A stretch of 64,000 bases of DNA from Ampelomyces quisqualis. Taxonomy: Eukaryota > Ascomycota > Dothideomycetes > Pleosporales > Phaeosphaeriaceae. A model generated the notes under the pieces. It did no database searches. It had not been told where the DNA came from and was given only the letters and a program-made list of their open reading frames with translations. Of this stretch, positions 56,356 to 64,000 are shown in pieces. Both the position numbers and the translations under genes were made by a program. Numbering within the stretch: position 1 is the stretch's first letter; every line of letters starts with the position of its first letter. The stretch lies in contig JAGTXZ010000024.1 in assembly GCA_018398575.1 (NCBI GenBank), positions 1,550,001 to 1,614,000 of the forward strand, written 5' to 3'.

Positions 56356-58091
56356 TGTGGAGTTGAGGTAGTGGTACCAAAGGGAGTTGGTCGTAAGATC
56401 GGGGTGAGTGGAAGAGCCAGACCGTAGTCCATCGAAGGGTATGATTGTTTGGGGAGATGATCCTCGGGTCTGCAGCCTATAGCTAGCGTTGTATCCAGTT
56501 GCGGGGCTGAGTAGTGAAAGCTCTAGCTGGGGAGCTCAACCCTTGGGAGGGTAATAGCATGTGAATGGGGACATTGTCTGACGTCGTAAACTTGGTACCG
56601 TGAAGTTTATTAGAGCTCATGCTCGGTCATGTCTCGGATATCAAGATTTCTCTTGAAGTCAAGACTCTACCGTTTCAACCTTCAGATTATCTTCATACTC
56701 GACGCTTCCCCTGGAGCAATGAGGCCCATTACAGATGTATGCGACAATCACAGATGGTAAATAGCGTGCTCTTCAACGTTGGAGTGAAAAACATGAATCT
56801 ACAGCCGTAAAAGATCTAAGTCCATTGTTGCAGTCCAGACAGAATAGGCTTCTCGTATGCTTGACTATCGCAGATGAAGGTCCCAAATACATGGCTTCTG
56901 ATACCATCCTAGGAACGGTGTTAATAACTTCGAGCTCCAGGCTAAGGAAATGTCTCCATCCAAGTAAAGAGAATATGGTCTGATGTAGTCTCTGCACCAT
57001 TGTTTTGCTACGTTTCGTCGATAAAACTTTCAAGCCGTGTTCTTTTTTCTCCGGGGATCGCAAGGCGATGGCCGAAACAGCAGTGCGAGATAGTACCTCA
57101 TCCAAGACTATGTTCACCAACCTATGGTATATAATCCGATGAGTTCCAAGGTTCTTGAGCAGCTCCGTAGATATCGCGGCTCTTCGGCAAGGCTGTGTTC
57201 ACAGCTGTGCGCACGAAATACTTGTACCACAATAACGAAGCTCCACTCAGAGCAGACATATAGCTAGCAAGACTCGAAAGAGCTGTCCAAAAGCTTCCCG
57301 AGCACCAAGCTTCGAGGTTAAGCTCGCTATTTTTTGGTGTTCAAGCTTATTCAGGCCAAGCTTGCTTTAAACCGTATCAAGCTAAGCTTTTGTTCCAACT
57401 TGGCTTGGCTTTCTTGTTGACGAGTATGTCCGCCGGCTTAGTCAGAGGTCCAGCCTTGCGAGGGCGCCATAGAACCGACATTATCGGTGAGGCGAAGCAT
57501 TGATGCATTGCTGCAACATATCAACAATTAGACATGTGGCGAAGATCGTGAGGTCATGCTGTTGATGAAGCAGATCAGAGGGTCACGCTTGCGCAACTAC
57601 TTACTAGCGTCATCGTAGCGGCTCTGGCCTTGATTTTGAAAGACAGACTGGGCCGACTTCGGGCAGTTTTTAACAAGCAAATTTTCCGCACCAGAGCCCT
57701 TTCAATCCTTCGCACCAGCCATAGCAGTTTCGCTAGAAACAGAAGTATGTTCATGGTTGCCCGGCCGATACCAAAGACGACGCATACCGGCCCAAGCTAG
57801 CTGTTACGACTTCAAGCGCAGTTCAACGTGGCAGCAAAAGAGCTGGCACCAACAGGCAGACAAATTTAGAGACTGGGTCGTAAGCGAGAAATGAGAGTGT
57901 ATATCCATGCGCCGACCATTCAAAAATTACGCTCCAGAAAACGAAACGATGAACGATCGTCCAGCTCCTGCAGCCGCCGCTGAAAGAAAGGTGTGGGCTA
58001 AGCTATGAGGGTATACATCTCAGACGTAGCCTCCGACTCCTGCAGAGAAAAACTTCCGCAAATGTACCATCCAACTCACACTAACTCGGGC
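56356..58091. other. Gene-poor region with degenerate repeat
   Basis: About 1.7 kb without a supported gene. One minus-strand frame at 56773-57120 (VNIVLDEVLSRTAVSAIAL) lacks an ATG but could be an exon of an unresolved gene. A HindIII-motif-rich repeat lies at 57291-57389, listed separately. Confidence 0.4.
57291..57389. repeat. Degenerate repeat with five AAGCTT motifs in 99 bp
   Basis: AAGCTT occurs at 57291, 57307, 57343, 57358 and 57384, with related CAAGCT and TTGGCTTGGC pieces between and after. The motif is expected about once per 4 kb by chance. This looks like a decayed tandem array rather than coding sequence. Confidence 0.5.
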
Positions 58092-59551
58092 CTAAATCAC
58101 TGTCACCGCAACTAAGAGGCGCAACGCGGCACTGCAAGAGAGCTTTCGGCGCTTTGTAGTCTCCGAAAATAGGTCTTGCGGCTCATCGACCATTGTCTTG
58201 TTGGTGTCATCCCACTCAGAATCGCTGTGGATTGATCCACCCTGGGAAATTTCAGCGACGAAGACAATGCTCAGGCGTAAGGACTACTTACGATTGAACA
58301 ATATATGCCTGGGGTGGTATTCGAACGTTCGGCGGCATATTCCGCATTATTTAACTTCTGGCGCATCAACGTCTCGACCACGGCTCTACTCGAACTGCTC
58401 GCAGTGAGGCAGCCACTAAGAGCTAGCTCCAGCTTCAATGCTTGGATGTCTTCAGAGACTTTGGTATTCGAGTCCCAGTCCTCGACATCGAATCGCGGTA
58501 CTCGACCGCTACTCTCGCTGACTGGTATATTCGCGGCGTGTTGGAGCCCCTGATTCACTGGGCCAAGCTCGTCTTCAAAGTGGAAAGTCGGCAGATCTGT
58601 CGACGATGGTGTGGTAGGAGTCATGCCCATCATGTCGATGTTTAGGTCCGCTGGGCGCCCCAGTGGTGTCATCGGGTGAGGCTTACCACGCGCATGCTGG
58701 GATTGCTCAGTACATGCCAGTCCAGTCGAACTATCAACATGTGTAGCAGAGCTTTGGGATAGCGCTGGGTCGAAATGAAGACATAGAGCAGCCCTGATTC
58801 CTGACTGATCATAAGAGCCGGGATCCTGCAGATTATAAATCGGGGCGAACGGAGCGGGGACGTGTCTGTTGGAGGACCTTAGATCGCATGGGCTGTTGCC
58901 TGATTCACAATACCCAACGCTCGATGCAACGCCGTGAGACGAATCTTGCTGGCTAATCGTCGAGGGAGCATACAACGGCTGTTCTGGTTGGTTTCGCAGC
59001 ATATGTTTGGCAATATTGTGTTCCGATGCGGCCTGGCGCCGTACCTCGTTGGCGTCTTGCTTCAATTTCCTGCGTATCAATGAGATCTGCTTTGCCTCGT
59101 AAGAAGCGCTTGGTCGATCCTTGCAAGGCGCACGCTTATCGCCAGGTTTATGCGGCGGGATTGTCCTAGTCAGGCAGCCAGCACAGAGTTTCAACTCGCA
59201 TATAACCTTCCACTCGTTCTGTGTACGATTGTGCACCGTCCCGCCGCTGGCATAGTTCTTGTGAGCAATCGACGCCACATCCTGCAGTTCAGGAGCAGGC
59301 GATCGAAAAACCCCAATGTCATGTTGCTCTGCTGGCGTAGTCTCTTGGTCAGACCGCTTCTTTGTCCGGCTGTCTTGGATCTTGCTCGCATGCCACGCCT
59401 TCCTACGGGCTTCGCGCTTTGTCTCCTTCCTGCTATCACGGCAATCGTCAACGGCCGCTCTCAGACCATCATGCCGCATTTGCAACACGGTCGTCTCGAA
59501 TTCGGCTTCAAGGCTCGGTCCGCCTTCAGTGGTACAGGGACTATCCGCCAT
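58092..59551 (-). CDS. Hypothetical protein, possibly nuclear, Cys- and Ser-rich
   Basis: Exons are 58292-59551 and 58092-58241, giving 469 residues. The family is not recognised. The N-terminal third is highly basic (RKETKREARRKAWHASKIQD), followed by a cysteine group CELKLCAGCLTRTIPPHKPG with CKD after it, which might bind metal. The middle is Ser/Pro/Gln-rich, and the C-terminus after the 50-nt intron reads GGSIHSDSEWDDTNKTMVDE with TTKRRKLSCS, again basic. The intron was chosen because the in-frame alternative ends after SIVSSPYA and the spliced exon keeps an acidic then basic composition. Nuclear location is inference. Confidence 0.6.
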
Positions 59552-60868
59552 GTTCGCGAATCCCCGTATCAGACGGATGATGTATGTCCTGTAAAGAGTA
59601 GAGAAGCTGTGAGCATGGCGTTGTCAGCTATAGCTCCATGTAACTTGGGCATCGGTGGTGTACTTACTGCGTAAGAATGGTGGACTTGGGCTGGAAAGCG
59701 AACAACGAAGGGTGGACAGCTTCTATACTTTGTCAAGTGCGTACAAAAGCAAGCGGCAGCATTTCCCGGTAGCTCTGTGTCTCGCAAATGTCCGTCGAGC
59801 TGCGATGACATAGGGCTCTGGGGCCTCGCCTAGCTTCCTGCGGTTGAGGCGCAGACACGCCAACGGGGCCAGGAACCATTCCAGGGCACTACATCTTCAT
59901 CTGCCTGGCCACTGACACCGCGTACAGCACAATTAGAACCTACGATACCGATCAATTGCGTAATTTCGAGCGATAGCGCCGAAGAGACGGGTCCTCCCAT
60001 GGTACACAAGCATCGTTCGCGACATCGCTATCTCCGCACACGACAAGGCGCACCGGGGAGTAGCAGTGCAACACCTGTTACCTTGAGCATTCCGGCTTTG
60101 GTTCCAATTGGCCGCGGCACACAAGGAAGTGGCGGGTGCGACTCTGCAAACCGATCAAGCAACGTCAATGTCTCGATAAGCTAAGTATACGGTGCAGGCC
60201 GCGCCCGCTTCCCCGCCTCGCACATCGCCACGTATCTATCCGTCGTACCACCAAGTAGCTTCGTGAGTTGATGGCAAGGCTTTGTAGCATCGAAGCGGGA
60301 GTTTTGCGATAACTTCCGGAAACATTCGAAGTCGTATAGCGGTGGGTACAACGTGTCCGATAATTAGAGTGCCTAGCGCAATACAAGGGTTGCAGCACTC
60401 GCGAAGTGCGACTTCAGAGCACAGTCCGTAGTGCATTAGACTCCCGAGCGAAGCACGATCTTGTCGTACGCATCTTTAGAGGTAAGCATGAAGTATTTTC
60501 AAGGGAATCTGTAAAGTAATGCAGAACGACGCGTTGGCCCCGGTTCGCGATCAAAATCTCAGTTTGCAACGAAGCCTTGCTCAAGATCATGGTTGAGATA
60601 GCCAGGTTTCATGAAAGCTTGTCAAGCTTCATTCGTATGATGAGAATAGAGCGTGAAAAATAAGCTCGATGAAGATGCTTTGGTATGAAAATGCTACTGA
60701 TATACATGCTCGCATATATGGGTATATAACTCGTGACTTCGTTGTCTTACTATCATTTCTGCCAATTTTTGACGTGCTGTAACCGTGCCTCATTAGTCAT
60801 TCCTTCACAATGCGAAGATAAATGAACACAGTCCGTGCGCTGCGCCCGTTTCAGCTGCGACCCTGTAC
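59552..60868. other. Gene-poor region, no gene supported
   Basis: About 1.3 kb. Open frames are short and without ATG starts or domains. The last 250 bases are A/T-rich and form the 3' region of the ECM11-like gene. Confidence 0.4.
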
Positions 60869-62605
60869 TCAACGCTTCTTTGGCTTTGGGCTCTTGCTTG
60901 TCCTTGGGCTCCTCGGTACCAGACCTTCACCTTGCGCCTGCATCTTGGACATGGCCTCCTGGACATGGTTTTGCTTTTTGCTAACGTGCTTGTAGCGCTT
61001 CTCAACCTCATCCTCGAAACCTTGAGCAAGCTTACGCTTCGTCTGTCGGGCCTCTTTGGTGCGCTTGATGATGCTGCTGAACTGCTCGAGAAACCAGTCA
61101 CCGGCGTCCTCCCATTCGTTGGTTGGCAGAGTGCGGAAGAACTCAGATTGCTTTCCTGCATCAAAATTCTGCTGAACGTGGGTAAGACGCTCGACGAGAG
61201 GCTTGTGTACCATTTCTTTGGAAAGTGGCTGAGTTGAAGCACGTGGATTATTGTCGAAACTTTCGTTCTTCAATGCTTCGTAATCCATGGCGTAAAGAGC
61301 TTCAGGCTCGTAGTCGCCATCTATGCGAACATCGAGATCCTGTAGCAGTACTGGCTGCACACGCTTTGCTGGTTCCCCTGAGCCCACGTGTGGATACTGA
61401 ATGACCGGCACGGCTTGTTTACGGGATGGCGATGGACGATTGACGGTGATTGGTGCTTCAACTTCTTTGGTAGACTGCATTGTAGCAGGGACTGAGCCAT
61501 AGGACGGTCGCGAGACGGGTTCTAGTGGCTGAGCGAAGGCAGCATGATTCAGATGTGCCTGCCGGCCGACTGGTTGCATGACCTGAAGTCCCTGTTTAAC
61601 CTGGAAATATGACGAAGATTGGTTTGACTGTCCAGGCGCTGAAATCGCAAGTGTTTCTTGTCTTGGCTGCTGATGCAGGCGCGCGCTGGAGCGTTCCTCA
61701 TGACGGAGATGTGCGGATTGCTGAATTATCTTTTGTGTCGCAATACCCTGTTGATCGTGCCCTCCATTGTGTGCTCCGCGGTGCATAGGTGTTCCGACTG
61801 GCTGTTGACCATACAAGCTAGGATGCCTTGAAGAAGGAGAGTGTGGATTACCGTTGCCAAAATCTTCAGATATTGGTTGCGGCACTCCACCCCGCTCTGT
61901 AGCATGGCCATCGGTCGTGCTAGGGTAGGAATCGCCATCAACGGTGCGAAAACCTGCTGAGAATTTCTGCGAAAGGAAGTCGCCAGCTTCAAGACGAAAA
62001 CCTGTTGGGAAGTTCTGCGAGAGAAAGTTGGCAGCTCCAACACGATCTAACTTATCTTGACCTCGTGCTTGAAGGAAGTCAACGTGCTCCTGTTGAAATA
62101 CCAAGCCGTCGTCGTCAAGCCTGTACTCAGCCGCATCTTCTTCGCCTTCTTCATCATCGCCAGATTCCTCATCACCATCGCCGGTTCCCTCGCTCTCTAA
62201 ATCAACGATGACGTTATTCTGCTGATGTTGTATGTTCTTGATCTGACCGTCCTCCGCATGAATGACAGACTGGTTGATAGTAGTATCAAGGCTCTCGGCA
62301 TCAGTATCGTACGGGTCCAGTCTGTTACCTGCACCTGAATGACGTCGCTGAGGGACTTGCTGCATTGCAGCAGAGCTATTTTGGACATTTCCTATACCAC
62401 GCGACGGGAGTCCAGATACTGCCTGCGGCTGATGAGGTTGCGGAGTGCCACCTCCACGCTTTATGGTGACTTTGGCATTTGCACCAATGGCCCGTCGTTC
62501 TGGGTTGACGGGTGGACCGTTTCGGGCGTGTTGCGGACTAGCTGCGCGCTCGCGTCCTTCAACGAATTTCTGCAGCTTGCTCCTCTCATACATACTGCCT
62601 GCCAT
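60869..62605 (-). CDS. ECM11-domain protein, likely synaptonemal-complex type
   Basis: Single exon, 578 residues. The C-terminal 120 residues carry the Ecm11 domain pattern (NEWEDAGDWFLEQFSSIIKR, then TKEARQTKRKLAQGFEDEVE, ending in a basic PKPKKR tail). In yeast Ecm11 is a SUMO-modified component of the synaptonemal complex central region. The remaining two thirds are disordered, Gln/Ser/Pro-rich, with an acidic tract (GDGDEESGDDEEGEEDAAEY). Two near-identical 16-residue units (ANFLSQNFPTGFRLE and GDFLSQKFSAGFRTV) lie side by side from a 48-bp tandem duplication. Meiotic function in this organism is inferred. Confidence 0.7.
   Translation of the reverse strand: MAGSMYERSKLQKFVEGRERAASPQHARNGPPVNPERRAIGANAKVTIKRGGGTPQPHQPQAVSGLPSRGIGNVQNSSAAMQQVPQRRHSGAGNRLDPYDTDAESLDTTINQSVIHAEDGQIKNIQHQQNNVIVDLESEGTGDGDEESGDDEEGEEDAAEYRLDDDGLVFQQEHVDFLQARGQDKLDRVGAANFLSQNFPTGFRLEAGDFLSQKFSAGFRTVDGDSYPSTTDGHATERGGVPQPISEDFGNGNPHSPSSRHPSLYGQQPVGTPMHRGAHNGGHDQQGIATQKIIQQSAHLRHEERSSARLHQQPRQETLAISAPGQSNQSSSYFQVKQGLQVMQPVGRQAHLNHAAFAQPLEPVSRPSYGSVPATMQSTKEVEAPITVNRPSPSRKQAVPVIQYPHVGSGEPAKRVQPVLLQDLDVRIDGDYEPEALYAMDYEALKNESFDNNPRASTQPLSKEMVHKPLVERLTHVQQNFDAGKQSEFFRTLPTNEWEDAGDWFLEQFSSIIKRTKEARQTKRKLAQGFEDEVEKRYKHVSKKQNHVQEAMSKMQAQGEGLVPRSPRTSKSPKPKKR
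61947..62042 (-). repeat. 48-bp tandem duplication inside the ECM11-like gene
   Basis: Two adjacent 48-base units, 61947-61994 and 61995-62042, match at most positions and preserve frame, so they give the repeated FLSQxFxxGFR peptide. Substitutions between copies suggest an old event. Confidence 0.65.
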
Positions 62606-62873
62606 TTCAGTATTTCGAGGCGGGGTGCACGCGCACCCAGGTCGTCGAGATTTGGTGTCGTGAGGTGAAAGAGGAAAGGTAGGTAATGTTGCTCGAACGG
62701 GAAAGCGCGTCGATGTTTTGTGTTAACCCGAACGAGAATGGCCTCGGCCCGCCGGATACAGCTAGCAGCGCAATGACGATATGTTATCTCCGTGAGCGGT
62801 TCCGTTCACCCATTATTGAGTGTGCCCCCATACATTGCATCTTCCCTGCGACCAGTGAGATTACTGAACCATC
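62606..62873. promoter_or_regulatory. Divergent promoter of the ECM11-like and F-box genes
   Basis: 268 bases between divergent starts. No TATA element was identified. Confidence 0.5.
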
Positions 62874-63953
62874 ATGTCTGATTCTCATCTGTACAAACTC
62901 CCAAACGAGGTTCGCCAGTCCAGTCTGTCTCTGCTTGCATTGGCTGATAGTTGTAGCTGTTACTGCACCTGTTCTCGCCCATAGCCACCTCCGAACTCCT
63001 CCCTTTGACTGGCATCTCGCGCCGGCTATCAACCATAATCCTTCGCATCCTGCACAATCGTCTTGTAGCGGCAGCCGATCTTGATTCGCATTCTCTGCTA
63101 CTCGAATGCTACCATCCCTCTGTGAAGCTCTTCGAGCCACCATACTTTTGCACATACCAAGGCACCGATGGCTTGTCCTCGTATGAGGCCGAATCTGAGC
63201 AGGATAATATTGGCGAACGCCTAGGCAAGATGAAAAACATGTACTCGCGCTTCCGACCGCATCAACGAGAGCTCGAGGAAGGTGATAGGCGAGTGCTACG
63301 GCGACCTGGTGATTTACCCGGCAGTCGCACATTCCCAGGGACGGTAAAAGACAAATTTCAGGGTGAGAAGGTGAAGCAGGTCTTGAACATGGAGTCACAT
63401 GAGCTCTTCACACAACTCGTGGCTCAAACGAACTTGGTCAAGATTGGACCGCGCCACGGTCTCTTCACTTGCTTTGTTGACGTCGAAGAGGGTGTGTTGA
63501 GGGTTTGGAAAAATTGGCTGGCGGAAACAGCAGCCAGATGCCGACGGTCCCAGGCTGGCCCACAAGTAGAGATCGTAGAAGATATCGGTAAGGGTAAGGG
63601 TAAGGAGATCGCGAAGGAGGTCGATGGTGAAGTCGAGGAAAGGAAGTTAGACCTGAAAGACCCACAAATTCTGTGGGTGAGTCAGTCCAAAAACTCGGGA
63701 ATCCGGTTCAGCGTCAGGGAGAGGAATTTTTGCAGAGATGCGCCTATTCTCATCCGCGCGGATGAAGGCATGACCGTGTGCTATGAGATCGAATATGATG
63801 GTATGTCGAATGAGCGGGTGTTGCAAATTTGGGACTGACGTCTTGACAGAACTTCTTGTGCGCACATCGCACTTGCTCTTCGCGCTTGAAAAGTCGTTGG
63901 TGCAAGAGGACAACTCAAGTGATAAAGCAGTAGTGTTTGGTACTTTTGGGTAA
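62874..63953 (+). CDS. F-box domain protein
   Basis: Probable substrate receptor of an SCF ubiquitin ligase. Exons are 62874-62909, 62957-63800 and 63850-63953, giving 327 residues. The F-box is split by the first intron: MSDSHLYKLPNE joins LLLHLFSPIATSELLPLTGI and SRRLSTIILRILHNRL. Then come FEPPYFCTYQGTDGLSSYE, a charged linker, and a beta-rich C-terminal half with ILWVSQSKNSGIRFSV and TVCYEIEYD. The last exon adds ELLVRTSHLLFALEKSLVQ and ends FGTFG. Reading straight on would give an early stop at 63838. The substrate is unknown. Confidence 0.8.
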
Positions 63954-64000
63954 ATACAAAAACAGCGGGCTTGTGGCTCATAAGTGGATCTTTGAGAGCA

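Noticed and set aside
56773..57120. 115-codon minus-strand frame as a gene
   Set aside because: It has no ATG and no recognised family. It is kept only as a possible exon in the gene-poor entry.
57291..57389. Possible CRISPR-like array
   Set aside because: Motif spacing is irregular, units are six bases and the genome is fungal, so it is not a CRISPR array.

Overview
The window is nuclear DNA of a filamentous ascomycete, most likely a dothideomycete of the Pleosporales type (the rank is inferred, not tested). Support comes from dense intron-containing genes on both strands, short GT-AG introns of about 45-80 nt, and clear fungal orthologues: ERG28, ADA2, SCH9, PNS1, mannitol-1-phosphate dehydrogenase, L-galactonate dehydratase, UstYa/DUF3328 and PTH11-type rhodopsin-domain proteins. 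All exon joins given here were worked out by reading frame and splice signal and have no transcript support.

Layout. 0-3 kb is housekeeping: a 3-ketoacyl-CoA reductase cut by the window edge, diverging from ribosomal protein S11, then ERG28. 3-6.4 kb is gene-poor, with one disrupted secreted-protein gene. 6.4-24.7 kb is a conserved block: a 2EXR/F-box-like protein, a conserved hypothetical, ADA2 (SAGA), SCH9 kinase, glucose-6-phosphate isomerase, a single-pass membrane protein, mitoribosomal bS21m, the RBM25/Snu71-type splicing factor and L-galactonate dehydratase.

25-39 kb looks accessory: a tiny Cys-rich protein, a GNAT acetyltransferase, a UstYa-family protein, a small secreted protein, a PTH11-like receptor, an amino-acid permease, a But2-like secreted protein and a peroxisomal (SKL) nitronate monooxygenase. 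39.4-53 kb returns to core genes: a HPPK-DHPS folate enzyme, an R3H-associated protein, a basic coiled-coil protein with an awkward gene model, eIF3g, an NmrA-like reductase, mannitol-1-phosphate dehydrogenase and PNS1. 53.8-64 kb holds a PaxB-type membrane terpene-cyclase homologue, an F-box-like protein, a gene-poor stretch with a HindIII-motif-rich degenerate repeat, an unknown nuclear-looking protein, an ECM11-domain protein and an F-box protein.

The genes do not form one pathway. Several core pairs share short divergent promoters. The 26-39 kb run is the only candidate for a co-functional accessory group, and it lacks a recognisable synthase. I found no CRISPR array, rRNA, tRNA or intact transposon.
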